Below are positions 43,500-52,460 of a stretch of 64,000 nucleotides of DNA, in pieces. The notes beneath the pieces were generated by a model. It made no database searches. It had not been told where the DNA came from and saw only the letters and a program-made list of their open reading frames with translations. The DNA is taken from contig CAZXLD010000018.1 in NCBI GenBank assembly GCA_964641965.1, positions 1 through 64,000 of the forward strand, written 5' to 3'. Position 1 is the stretch's first letter; every line of letters begins with the position of its first letter. The position numbers and the translations under genes are program-made. This DNA comes from JAJDFU01 sp964641965 (lineage in GTDB: Bacteria; Bacteroidota; Bacteroidia; Chitinophagales; Saprospiraceae).

Positions 43500-43915
43500 T
43501 CATCCTCCCCTTTTATTACACTCTAAGTTTTACATTCCTCAGTTCCTCATTCGCCACTCCACACTCCCAATTTGCCACTTGTCATTCGATGCTCGTTTCG
43601 CGATTCTGGCGCCCAAAGGCGCGATGCTTTGGATGCTCGCTGCGCGATGGACGGTGGACGGTACACGGTGGACGGACAACCTATATCAGGGACGTACACA
43701 ATTTGCCACTCGTCACTCCGCACTCGCAATTCGCCATTTGCCATTCGATGCTCGCTTCGCGATCCTGGCGCCCAAAAGGCGCGATGCTGTGGATGCTTGT
43801 TGATAGATGCTGGATGCTCGATACTCGATACGAACACTCGCCACTTGAAATTTGGCATTTCCCAATTAATGAATAATCGAAAATTGAAAATCCTGGTCTT
43901 ACCATTCGCTACTCC
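43500..43915. repeat. Degenerate heptamer-period island A, filling the gap between two genes
   Basis: Most of this 490-bp gap can be read as consecutive seven-base words: for example CACTCCA, CATTCGA, TGCTCGC, then GATGGAC, GGTGGAC, GGTACAC, GGTGGAC (43646-43673), then GGACAAC, CTATATC, AGGGACG, then CCACTCG, TCACTCC, GCACTCG, CAATTCG, CCATTTG, CCATTCG, ATGCTCG. No gene is present. The same flanks recur at 51337-51500 with a longer central array. The right end reaches the stop codon of the DUF-type lipoprotein gene at 43909. Confidence 0.75.
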
Positions 43916-44535
43916 ACTATCCCTTCTGCTGCAAAGACCTCCACGACCACCTTGGAAATATCCTGGATCACAGCTTTGGGTTTGTGCATTACAAATGATT
44001 TGGACTGTCCTGCCCACACCAGGGAAGCATCACCAACATCATAAAGATTGGTTTCCAGAAAAACCGCTGTACCGGATTGAAAATCTTTCGGGTCTCCGGC
44101 TTGAACACGTACATGTTCATAATAATTGTAAAAATTGTCGTACAACTCACTCGGGGGGGATTTCCGCCTATTACTAGGCACTGTTAAAGGCAATTCGCCA
44201 GACTGAATAACGCGGGTAACCAATACAGCGTCAAGTTCTTCGGATTCAAAGTACTTTCGGAAAGTTTCCACATTTACTTCTTCCTCTTCTGCTACCACAT
44301 CCAACCAAGAAAGGGCAAACACGCCTCTTTTTTGCAGATCCTTAAGCATTTGGCGTTCAAAAGTACGTCGACTCTCCGGGTTGGGAGAAACGCCGATCAC
44401 AAGCAGTCGGTTGTATCCCGGACTTACAATTTCGCTATCCGACCAGGAATCAATCAATACAGTGGTCTGTTTTCGGGAGCAGCATAAGGCCATCAAAACA
44501 GACAAAACGAGTAAAATTCGGGTTGAAAAAGCCAT
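43909..44535 (-). CDS. Lipoprotein of unknown function (DUF4136-like)
   Basis: 208 aa. ATG 44535 gives MAFSTRILLVLSVLMALCC|S, a lipoprotein signal peptide. The mature protein begins VLIDSWSD and has NRLLVIGVSPNPESRRTFERQMLKDLQKRG, then ELDAVLVTRVIQ and ASLVWAGQSKSFV. This resembles small outer-membrane lipoproteins of the DUF4136/LPP20 type with a TolB-N-like fold (inference). Upstream in-frame codons to 44583 are rejected as leader. Its 3' end abuts heptamer island A. Function unknown. Confidence 0.6.
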   Translation of the reverse strand: MAFSTRILLVLSVLMALCCSRKQTTVLIDSWSDSEIVSPGYNRLLVIGVSPNPESRRTFERQMLKDLQKRGVFALSWLDVVAEEEEVNVETFRKYFESEELDAVLVTRVIQSGELPLTVPSNRRKSPPSELYDNFYNYYEHVRVQAGDPKDFQSGTAVFLETNLYDVGDASLVWAGQSKSFVMHKPKAVIQDISKVVVEVFAAEGIVE

Positions 44536-44828
44536 GGAATCAAGTTTAGCAAGAAAAATGGTAAGACGTATACTATTTTTCAAGTTCGACGAATTAGATG
44601 TACAACTTTCTTGGTAAAAGAGGTCAACATACAGTGGGTTTCACACCACTCCTTACGATTGGAGACATCTTTTCTTCAGGAAAGATATTTTAAGAAAGCG
44701 GGCAATAATGACCTTGTATTAAATTCGATGAGATTTTGACTCTACTCAAGGCACCAAAAGGTCAAGGAACCAATTTGGAAGCATTATTGGCCTCTTATTT
44801 TACACCGAGGATATAAACAACCCTGCTC
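44536..44828. other. Intergenic, nothing recognised
   Basis: AT-rich 293-bp region between two divergent genes; it must carry both promoters, but I see no clear consensus element or repeat. Confidence 0.3.
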
Positions 44829-46016
44829 ATGAAAGAGCTAACTTATTATGGTATGCTTTGGCTAGTAATGCTTCTCGCAGGAGGCATTTCGGCCCAGAAT
44901 TTAGATGAATCTTCCATTCGTGAAAAAGTATTAATCGACATTGAAGAAGAGACCGACAAACGAGCTAAAGAATTGGAGGAAAAAATTGCAAGTCTAGACC
45001 TTGAAATTCAAAAAATTGATGAGGCGCTACGAAATTCGGAAAGCTCGGAGGAGATTATGGATAAACTCAAGGAGCGGGTTTCCAAGCTGGAAGCGATCCA
45101 AATGGCTCAAAAACAGCAGGAGCTAAATATTTATGACAACAACTTTCAAGCTGCCGTCATCAATCTGGTTTCCATGGAACGAGAGCTTCGTCCACTGATC
45201 CTTTTCAACAATTCCAAAGATTTCTTTTCCTACCTGTCGGACATTAGTAACCCCACTAGTTATCCGGGCTACCAAGCCTGGTTTACCACCTTCAAAAACT
45301 ACGTGGAAAAAAACAAAGGTTCTGACGCAGTACTGTCTGTCACTTCGAAACTATTGGAAACAGCCGGAAGCATTTCCGGAGGAATATCCCTGGTAGGCCC
45401 CATTAGCGAGGGTTTGTTTTTAAGTATGGATAAATTCATAAACTCCTTCGGTAAAAAGAAGAAGGACCTCCGGGAAAAGGGCCAGGAAATGTTTGAATTG
45501 ACCATGCTCTTAAGTCAATACACCGTGGATAAAAGTATGGTCGAAACGGGATGGGAAACGATCAATGCCGAGCTGGAAGGACTGCAGGAACTACAGGCTT
45601 CCACCCTGACCGAACTCTTCACCGAATTGAATATTGACAAATTCGACTTTCAGGAAAATTACATCAATGAAACGAATGCTCTTAAGCGAATTGACTATCT
45701 AAAATCCATTCAGGAAAAAATAATACAAAAGGTAGCCTCGGAACAACGGCAAAATCAAGACGGTTGGAAGGACAAGATCTACTTCCATATGACTACCGTC
45801 CAATCTCTTAAAATTCGCTTTGGTAACATCACCTTCAAAATCAAGGAGAACATCCGTAAATACGAAGAATTGATCCAGAAATATAAAAATGACGAATTGA
45901 TCGGGGAGCGGATCGAAATTCTGGAAGACAAACTAGGAAACTTGAATAGTTCGTTTGACTCCGCATTCAATCCTCAGAAGTATGTGGACGATGCCGTACG
46001 CATGTACAAGCGGTGA
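44829..46016 (+). CDS. Secreted alpha-helical coiled-coil protein of unknown function
   Basis: 395 aa with a signal peptide (residues 1-22, ending GGISAQ|N). Residues 30-110 are strongly charged heptad coiled coil (KELEEKIASLDLEIQKIDEAL). A central hydrophobic, glycine-rich segment follows at about residues 175-205 (LLETAGSISGGISLVGPISEG), then more long helices to the end, including ENIRKYEELIQKYKNDELI. Long helices around one central hydrophobic hairpin resemble alpha-helical pore-forming toxins of the ClyA/Hbl/Xax type, but no motif proves this. It stands alone on the strand. Confidence 0.6.
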   Translation: MKELTYYGMLWLVMLLAGGISAQNLDESSIREKVLIDIEEETDKRAKELEEKIASLDLEIQKIDEALRNSESSEEIMDKLKERVSKLEAIQMAQKQQELNIYDNNFQAAVINLVSMERELRPLILFNNSKDFFSYLSDISNPTSYPGYQAWFTTFKNYVEKNKGSDAVLSVTSKLLETAGSISGGISLVGPISEGLFLSMDKFINSFGKKKKDLREKGQEMFELTMLLSQYTVDKSMVETGWETINAELEGLQELQASTLTELFTELNIDKFDFQENYINETNALKRIDYLKSIQEKIIQKVASEQRQNQDGWKDKIYFHMTTVQSLKIRFGNITFKIKENIRKYEELIQKYKNDELIGERIEILEDKLGNLNSSFDSAFNPQKYVDDAVRMYKR

Positions 46017-46157
46017 GCAGGTTGAAAGAAAACGGGGCTTTCCAAAAGCAGACGCTGGCCTTAGAAGAGTAGTCCAGAGGTAGTATTAACCCTCATGAAT
46101 TCCCCTACCGCTTTGATATAAAATGGCTTTTCTATCTTTCCTGGAAAATACGTTTTC

Positions 46158-47333
46158 TTGGCTACTCATCCATCTGAATCCAATTTAAATGCATTCCGTT
46201 CAAGCCATCTGGAAGCTGCAGAAGTTTCCTGGTTTGCCCCTATTTGTAATGGCGACGATCGTTATTTAGGTACCCGGGACCCCAACTTTAAGAGTAATTG
46301 GGTAAATACCTCTGCAATTGTTCGGAGGGCTGACGAACTCGGTTACCGGAATGTACTTTGCCCCTCTTCTTATCAAGTTGGCCAGGATACGCTAACTTTT
46401 GCATCAGCCTTGGCACCGTTGACACAGCAGATCAACCTATTGGCAGCTATCCGGTGCGGGGAGGTTCATCCCCCTATGCTGGGAAGAGCCATAGCTACCT
46501 TGGATCATATTTTACAAGGCCGACTAACCCTGAACATCATTTCCTCAAATCTTCCGGGCACGAACCTGGACTCTCCTACCCGCTATCAACGCTCCAGGGA
46601 GGTCATTGAAATTTTAAAACAGGGCTGGCACCGGGATTATATTGACTTTCAAGGAGACTTTTATTCGTTCCGTCTTTCGTCCGAACCGGTCAAGCCCTAT
46701 CAGATCAATGGTGGTCCACTACTCTATTTTGGGGGATATTCACCAGCTGGTATCGAATTGTGTGCCCAGCATTGCGATGTGTATCTAATGTGGCCCGAAA
46801 CGGAAAACCGATTGCAAGAGCTCATGGAAAATATGAGCTCAAAGGCGGCAACCTACCAGCGTCAGGTTGATTTTGGCCTCAGAGTGCATGTGATTGTGCG
46901 GGAAACAGAATCCGAAGCCCGAGCCTATGCAGACAGTTTAATTTCAAGACTAGATTTGGGTCAGGGTAAAGAGATTCGGGAACGAGCTCTGGATGCCCAA
47001 TCTTACGGCGTATCTAGACAAGCCGAAATGCGGGCCCTATCCGATGCTGAATTTTACATAGAACCCCATCTCTGGACTGGAATCGGGCTTGCCAGAAGCG
47101 GATGTGGAGCAGCCTTGGTGGGTGACCCAGACCAAATTTTGCATAAAATCCAACGATATATGGACATGGGCATTCGTTCCTTCATCTTTTCAGGCTATCC
47201 CCATTTAGAAGAGTGCGAGTTATTTGCCCGCTATGTATTGCCAAAGCTAAAAACCATCTCCCTGCCCCACGCTCTAGGGCGAATTCCCGGTCAGGTTCCG
47301 GACACACCCCTGGCAGCAGGTAAACGCACTTAA
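46158..47333 (+). CDS. LLM-class flavin-dependent monooxygenase (SsuD-like)
   Basis: 391 aa bacterial-luciferase-like TIM barrel. Conserved segments include ADELGYRNVLCPSSYQVGQDTLTFASALAPLTQQINLLAA in pieces, HPPMLGRAIATLDHILQGRLTLNII, and a final ALVGDPDQILHKIQRYMDMGIRSFIFSGYPHLEE typical of FMNH2-dependent alkanesulfonate monooxygenases. The only in-frame start is TTG 46158; no ATG precedes the conserved core. The SSS symporter starts 51 bases downstream. Use of a sulfonate as carbon or sulfur source is plausible, but the exact substrate is unknown. Confidence 0.82.
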   Translation: MATHPSESNLNAFRSSHLEAAEVSWFAPICNGDDRYLGTRDPNFKSNWVNTSAIVRRADELGYRNVLCPSSYQVGQDTLTFASALAPLTQQINLLAAIRCGEVHPPMLGRAIATLDHILQGRLTLNIISSNLPGTNLDSPTRYQRSREVIEILKQGWHRDYIDFQGDFYSFRLSSEPVKPYQINGGPLLYFGGYSPAGIELCAQHCDVYLMWPETENRLQELMENMSSKAATYQRQVDFGLRVHVIVRETESEARAYADSLISRLDLGQGKEIRERALDAQSYGVSRQAEMRALSDAEFYIEPHLWTGIGLARSGCGAALVGDPDQILHKIQRYMDMGIRSFIFSGYPHLEECELFARYVLPKLKTISLPHALGRIPGQVPDTPLAAGKRT

Positions 47334-47384
47334 AACGACAGCAGCCTTAATCAATTCATTAATCCAAATTCCCATTCTCCCACT

Positions 47385-48932
47385 TTGCTCGACCTCCTTA
47401 TCGTATTGACCTACTTTACCCTGATCATGGGAATAGCCCTCAGAGGTAGCAGAAAGCAACAGCAAACCGCTGAAGGTTATTTTTTGAGCAATCGGAATCT
47501 GCGTTGGCCATCTATTGCCTTTTCAACCATCGCTACCAATATACAAGGCTATCAATTCCTAGGCATGATGGGTTCTGCTTATCTGTACGGCCTGGCTCAG
47601 GCCAGCCTCGAAATAAATGCCATCCAGGGAATATTAATGGCTGCTTTTATTTTCGTTCCGCTTTACCTGAAGGATCGGGTGGTAACCATCACCCAGTTTT
47701 TAGAAAAGAAATTAGGCTCAAGGGTAGCCCTTTTCTACACCTCCTCCAACATCCTTCTATTTTCCACCATTACCCTCGGTGCTGCTTTATTCTGGGGTGC
47801 TTATGCGGCTGAACTGGTTTTTGCCGACTACCTGGTCGTTATTAGTTCGAACCGCATTACCCGGATCGTTTTATTGTTGGTTGGGCTTGGCCTATTTTCT
47901 GCCACCTATACCTACCTAGGCGGATTAGGTGCGGTAGTTCGGACCGACATTGTCCAATTCTTGATATTATTCTCCGGTGGGTTGGTTGTTTTATTTATTG
48001 CCATCCGAGAATTGGGAGGATGGGATCAGCTTTACGTGAAGACTCCTGAACTTATGCACCTCCACCTTCCTGCTGACCACCCCACCTTGCCGTGGACCCA
48101 TATATTCGGTTTATTCCTGCTTAACATCAACTATTGGTGCGCCAACCAATCGGTAATCCAACGATCTCTGGCAGCTCGCAGCCTAGAGGATGCACAACTT
48201 GGCTTAATGGTGGGAGGATTGACAAAGTATGCCATGGCCATAATCATCGTCATTCCCGGGATCGCCCTGGTTGGTATTTTGGGAAAAGAGGGCCTGGCCG
48301 AACCGGATATGGCGTTCCCCTATTTGGTCTCCCACTTCTTGCCTGCTGGCTTAAGAGGTATCATATTATGCGCTCTCTTCGCCTCCTTGATGAGTACGGT
48401 TGATTCTACCTTCAACTCTCTAGCCACTCTTTGGTCGGTAGACATCTACAAGCGTTACCTTAAACCGGATGCTACAGATAGCCAAATGATAAAGGCCGGA
48501 AGAAGAACCATTTTAGTGACCCTATTCAGCGGGATTGCAACCGGATTATTGCTGTTGTACGTGAAATTTGAAGATCCCGGAGCTGCATTTACCCATACGC
48601 TCAACGAACTGCGATATTATGTCAACTGCGGAATTGTGGTTTTGATAGGCGCAGCCGGCTTCCTACTGTTCCCAAATCATCGAATTGCTTTAGTTGCCTT
48701 CCTCTCAACCGCCCCACTCCATCTGTTATTTCAATACTTTTTCCCGGAGATGAACTACTTTGTGCGAGCCGGGTGGGTAATTTTGATTGCCTTTTGCCTG
48801 ATCGCTGCTCCTTGGAGCAATCAGAGGTGGCAGCCCTGGAAGGGATTGGTCCAATATGAGGCAACCTGGGTTAGAAACCTTGGAATAGGATTGCTGGCAT
48901 CCCTGCTATTAATCCATTTACTATTCCATTAG
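47385..48932 (+). CDS. Sodium:solute symporter (SSS family)
   Basis: 515 aa, about 13-14 membrane helices. SSS markers: an N-terminal GYFLSNRNLRWPSIAFST loop, TATYTYLGGLGAVVRTDIVQF in helix 5, ANQSVIQRSLAARSLEDAQLG in the loop after helix 7, and FASLMSTVDSTFNSLATLWSVDIY in the sodium-site helix 9. It lies 51 bases after the monooxygenase and probably imports its substrate. Closest general type is SGLT-like sugar/anion transporters. The start is TTG 47385; the next ATG would remove part of the first helix. Confidence 0.87.
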   Translation: MLDLLIVLTYFTLIMGIALRGSRKQQQTAEGYFLSNRNLRWPSIAFSTIATNIQGYQFLGMMGSAYLYGLAQASLEINAIQGILMAAFIFVPLYLKDRVVTITQFLEKKLGSRVALFYTSSNILLFSTITLGAALFWGAYAAELVFADYLVVISSNRITRIVLLLVGLGLFSATYTYLGGLGAVVRTDIVQFLILFSGGLVVLFIAIRELGGWDQLYVKTPELMHLHLPADHPTLPWTHIFGLFLLNINYWCANQSVIQRSLAARSLEDAQLGLMVGGLTKYAMAIIIVIPGIALVGILGKEGLAEPDMAFPYLVSHFLPAGLRGIILCALFASLMSTVDSTFNSLATLWSVDIYKRYLKPDATDSQMIKAGRRTILVTLFSGIATGLLLLYVKFEDPGAAFTHTLNELRYYVNCGIVVLIGAAGFLLFPNHRIALVAFLSTAPLHLLFQYFFPEMNYFVRAGWVILIAFCLIAAPWSNQRWQPWKGLVQYEATWVRNLGIGLLASLLLIHLLFH

Positions 48933-48933
48933 C

Positions 48934-50001
48934 TCACCGTCCAACCAGCCCCAGCCCTTGAAAATCAGCTAGCTGTTCTTCGTTGGTAAAAATGACTTCA
49001 CCTCCGGTCAGGGTGGTCATCTCAATGATACGGTCGATGATATCCGGATCACTTTCCTCTGGAAACGGTTTTCCTGGATCCACAGTCACAAAGTGATCAT
49101 TTGTCCAAAGAGCGGGCTGAAAATAATTATCCTGCACAAAAAGGAGTCGGCCCCTACCCTCTTGCGCGCGTCGCCAGATTTCATTGAGATCGCTAAAGGC
49201 ATTGCCTGCGTTTTGGGCTTCCATCAATTCTCCTAGACGCGCTTCTGTTTCAGCTTGCTGGTTGGCGCGGGCAATTGGCCAGGTTTCCTCTATTATACGT
49301 TCAACCTTTTCATCCAGTCGATTTTGATTCAGATGGCCGATAATCAAATTTTTGCGATCAGCTACTTTTTCATAATGGAAAAAATTACGCTCTTCCGTAC
49401 AAACCACCAGCGGTGCCCGATCTGCATTCCAAATCTTTAAAAACTGCTTATCGACCCGGTTAAAAAACTCTTCTATCAGGTTATCCTGTCCTTTATTGGT
49501 AGAAAGTTTTTGTCGATCCGTTGTGAACAAGGTTGCATTATCCATTGGAAAGGGATCTGGATCAACCCGAAACACCTTCGTTCCTTCCCCTTCTATCAAG
49601 CGCACTCGCTCCCGGCTCAATACCAACACATAATAACGCTGCTTGAGTTGCTCAGCCCTGTACAAATCCCGAGTGTAAAAGCGGTCGCTTACTGCAATTC
49701 GATCCTGAACCGGAATCGGTAACCGAACGAATTCCGTTTTTTCCGGATGTACAAATAACAACAAGCTATCCAGATTGAATTGATGATCCAGTTCGGCGGC
49801 CAACACCTCCAGGCGCTGCACGATGGACTTGGCTGCACTTGGCTCCACATTACGCTCGAGTTCTTCCTCTGCTCTGGTCTGCAAGTTTTTCAGTACAATA
49901 CGGTCTTGCTGGTTTTCCGGATGATGACGGTGCGTATTGAAAATTATTGTCAGGCAGGGTTGGCCGGTTTGTTGCGCCAGGTCTCTAATCAGGGTTTGCA
50001 T
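48934..50001 (-). CDS. baeRF3-like protein (archaeo-eukaryotic release-factor-type domain)
   Basis: 355 aa. ATG 50001 gives MQTLIRDLAQQTGQPCLTIIFNTHRHHPENQQDR. A central segment YRAEQLKQRYYVLVLSRERVRLIEGEG and a C-terminal GGEVIFTNEEQLADFQGLGLVGR resemble the baeRF family described from bacterial genomes (release-factor ERF1 domain-2/3 homologues of unknown role). The 72 extra in-frame bases upstream are not supported. It ends one base after the stop of the convergent symporter gene. A ribosome-related function is inference. Confidence 0.65.
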   Translation of the reverse strand: MQTLIRDLAQQTGQPCLTIIFNTHRHHPENQQDRIVLKNLQTRAEEELERNVEPSAAKSIVQRLEVLAAELDHQFNLDSLLLFVHPEKTEFVRLPIPVQDRIAVSDRFYTRDLYRAEQLKQRYYVLVLSRERVRLIEGEGTKVFRVDPDPFPMDNATLFTTDRQKLSTNKGQDNLIEEFFNRVDKQFLKIWNADRAPLVVCTEERNFFHYEKVADRKNLIIGHLNQNRLDEKVERIIEETWPIARANQQAETEARLGELMEAQNAGNAFSDLNEIWRRAQEGRGRLLFVQDNYFQPALWTNDHFVTVDPGKPFPEESDPDIIDRIIEMTTLTGGEVIFTNEEQLADFQGLGLVGR

Positions 50002-50179
50002 AACAATTCGTTTTGGGTCGCATTTTGAAAGATGCGCCAAGATAGATAATCCTATTTGGGCGAACAATGACAACTGTACCCCTACATTCGGACAAGCGGC
50101 ATCCTCAAATTATCTGCAAATTTTAGGCTGGATTCATCCAAATGGAATGCTTATTTTATGCTAATCTAATTTTGCCTTG

Positions 50180-51283
50180 ATGTATACCTCCGAAAGAACC
50201 CTATTCTTTTTGACTTTATTCCTGTTTACGCTTTGCTCGAGTCTCGATGGTCAGGAAACGTTCTTCGACCCCCGATATCCAGACAAAACCATCCCTCTTT
50301 CAGGTTTACTACAGCAAATGCCGGCAAGTGTATTCGATGACACAACGATCCTGGAACTCCGTTTGCAAAGTGATTTTACTTACCTGGAAGCGCATAAGAT
50401 CGAGGAGGAATACCAATTCGGCACACTAGGTGTTCAATACAGCGACAGCCTCTATATGCGCTGTCAGGTACGCATCAAAACTCGAGGGCAGTCGCGAAAG
50501 GATTACTGTGCGGCTCCTCCCTTTTGGATCAACTTCAAAAAATCGAACCTGGAGGTGTCGGAATTAAAACACCTTTCTAAAGTAAAAATAGTCAATCAAT
50601 GCCATCCTTATCCGCTATATCAGAACTACCTGCTAAGAGAATACCTTGCCTATAAGGTATTTGAACAATTACATCCCTATAGTTTTAAAACCCGACTCGC
50701 CAAAATCACTTATGTCGATACTGGGAATCAAGGGGAAACCTGGCAACAATATGCTTTCCTGATTGAAGAAAACGATATGCTGGGCGAACGCCTGGCCCTG
50801 GAAGAAGTAAACCGGCCAACGGATGAATTGGCCAGGCTGGACACCACCTGTATCACTGCCCTTTCCATAGCACAGTTTCTGTTGGGCAATGTAGACTGGC
50901 ATGTACAAAGCGGTCATAATATCAAATACTATCAGCCCAGCCCAGAAGAAGATGAACCGGTGTACTTAGTGGGTTATGATTTCGATCTCTCCGGATTCGT
51001 CAACCCTGCCTATGGAAAACCGATCGACAAACTTAAAATGATCGATATTCGGGACCGTAGATTCATTGGCTGCCCGTGGTCGGAGGCTACTCTGCAACGA
51101 TGTATTCAGCAGGTGCTGGACAAACAGGAGGCCATTGAACAGACCGTTTTGAACTTCGAATATCTAAGCAGGGAGGATCGAAGGGATATGCTCCGCTACC
51201 TAAACATTGCCTTTAATCAATTGGCTAATCCTAAAAAAGTAGAGCGTGCCTTGATGCGCAAATGCGTTGAGTATGATTGGTAA
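50180..51283 (+). CDS. Secreted protein with distant CotH-like pattern
   Basis: 367 aa, signal peptide ending near LDGQ|E. Patterns resembling CotH-type secreted kinases: QVRIKTRGQSRKDYCAAPP (glycine/arginine loop), LREYLAYKVFEQL, IAQFLLGNVDWHVQSGHNIKYY (candidate catalytic Asp in NVDWH), and YLVGYDFDLSGFVNPAYG (candidate metal Asp). Identity is not proven by any exact motif. The start is ATG 50180; TTG 50177 is adjacent. The convergent SDR gene lies beyond heptamer island B, which begins seven bases after the stop codon. Confidence 0.55.
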   Translation: MYTSERTLFFLTLFLFTLCSSLDGQETFFDPRYPDKTIPLSGLLQQMPASVFDDTTILELRLQSDFTYLEAHKIEEEYQFGTLGVQYSDSLYMRCQVRIKTRGQSRKDYCAAPPFWINFKKSNLEVSELKHLSKVKIVNQCHPYPLYQNYLLREYLAYKVFEQLHPYSFKTRLAKITYVDTGNQGETWQQYAFLIEENDMLGERLALEEVNRPTDELARLDTTCITALSIAQFLLGNVDWHVQSGHNIKYYQPSPEEDEPVYLVGYDFDLSGFVNPAYGKPIDKLKMIDIRDRRFIGCPWSEATLQRCIQQVLDKQEAIEQTVLNFEYLSREDRRDMLRYLNIAFNQLANPKKVERALMRKCVEYDW

Positions 51284-51296
51284 AAGTGGATGCTGT

Positions 51297-51565
51297 TGCT
51301 GGATGCTGGATGCTAGCGCTAAAGGGCGCGATGCTCGATGGACGGTACACGGTGGACGATGCACGATGCACGGTGGACGGTGGACGGTACACGGTGGACG
51401 GCGCACGGTGGACGGTACACGGTGGACGGCGCACGGTGGACGGTGGACGATGCACGGTACACGGTGGACGGACAACCTATATCAGGGACGTATACCATTT
51501 GCCACTCGACACTCCGCAATCGCCATTTGCAACTTGGCATTGGCCATTGGCTATTCGAAGCTTCC
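51297..51565. repeat. Heptamer-period island B between convergent genes
   Basis: From 51337 to 51469, 19 consecutive seven-base units occur with no phase break; nearly all are GGTGGAC, GGTACAC, GATGCAC or GGCGCAC. They are followed by GGACAAC, CTATATC, AGGGACG, then more degenerate units (TTTGCCA, CTCGACA, CTCCGCA, ATCGCCA, TTTGCAA, CTTGGCA). Island A carries the same flanks with only four central units. The frames through it (VHRPP-type peptides) are low-complexity and not genes. Confidence 0.85.
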
Positions 51566-51574
51566 CTTCCGGCA

Positions 51575-52342
51575 TTATCTCAAATAACTTGCGCCATTGA
51601 TATCGAGGATACAGCCTGTCGTAAAGGCCGCTTGATCTGAAGCGAGAAATAAAATAGCATGTGCCACCTCATCTACCTTGGCTACTCTTCCGAGGGGGCT
51701 TTGGTTCATGATGGCTTCTTTCATGGGACCGGTGAGGTGTTCCCGTGCCATGGCTGTCTCTACGAATCCGGGAGCCACTGCACCTACGAAAATCTGATGA
51801 GGCGCCAAGGCTTGAGCAAGGCTTTGACTCATAGCATGTAAGCCGGCTTTGGAAGCGCCATAAGCCGGTTGAGCTGCCTCTCCTCGAAAAGCGCCTCGCG
51901 AACCCACATTGATAATGCGGCCCCCTCCGTTTTTCATCATATGCCGGGCGGCGCAATAGGCAGCATTGGCTGCGCCCAGGAGATTGGTACTCATAGTTCG
52001 AGACCAGGCTTCCTGCCACTGGTCGTACGAAACCTCTGTGACCGGATGCGCAAAAAAGACACCTGCATTATTGACCAGGATATCCAGGCCCTGGAACTCC
52101 CGGACTACCGCATCTACCAATTTTCGGACGGAAGAAGGATTGCTGATGTCTGCTTTAATGGCTACATGACCTTCTCCCTTAAGCTGCTTTATGGTAGCTT
52201 TTGCGGCCTCCGCATTGCTTTTGAAATTAAGGGCAACTCGTGCACCGGCTGCGGCAAAAGCAATTGCCGTGGCAGCGCCAATTCCGCGGGAGCCTCCTGT
52301 GATGAGTACGGATTTGTTTTTAAAATTCCATTGAGTTGGCAT
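51575..52342 (-). CDS. Short-chain dehydrogenase/reductase (FabG-like)
   Basis: 255 aa Rossmann-fold NAD(P)-dependent oxidoreductase. Cofactor motif VLITGGSRGIGAATA, NNAGVFF, active-site NVGSRG with YGASK (Tyr-x-x-x-Lys catalytic pair), and AVAPGFVETAM. The C-terminus DINGASYLR is the family's tetramer interface. Substrate unknown; 3-oxoacyl-ACP reductase activity is only one possibility. A gap of 118 bp separates it from the TM2 gene, also on this strand. The heptamer island B begins 10 bases beyond its stop. Confidence 0.87.
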   Translation of the reverse strand: MPTQWNFKNKSVLITGGSRGIGAATAIAFAAAGARVALNFKSNAEAAKATIKQLKGEGHVAIKADISNPSSVRKLVDAVVREFQGLDILVNNAGVFFAHPVTEVSYDQWQEAWSRTMSTNLLGAANAAYCAARHMMKNGGGRIINVGSRGAFRGEAAQPAYGASKAGLHAMSQSLAQALAPHQIFVGAVAPGFVETAMAREHLTGPMKEAIMNQSPLGRVAKVDEVAHAILFLASDQAAFTTGCILDINGASYLR

Positions 52343-52460
52343 GGGATCATTGCTTGTGGAGCAATAAAGCTAGGGAATGAATACCTGTCCAAGATGGAAA
52401 CAAGCAGGTTAAATGAATGGAAAAGGAGCAAAAAGGAAAGATTGGCTGGATATCAAGAAA

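Noticed and set aside
51337..51469. CRISPR-like array
   Set aside because: Units are seven bases with no spacers, so it is a tandem repeat, not a CRISPR.
51200..51475. Open frames encoding VHRPPCTVHR-type peptides in heptamer island B
   Set aside because: They arise from period-7 DNA read in all frames, have no initiation signals and no protein-like composition.
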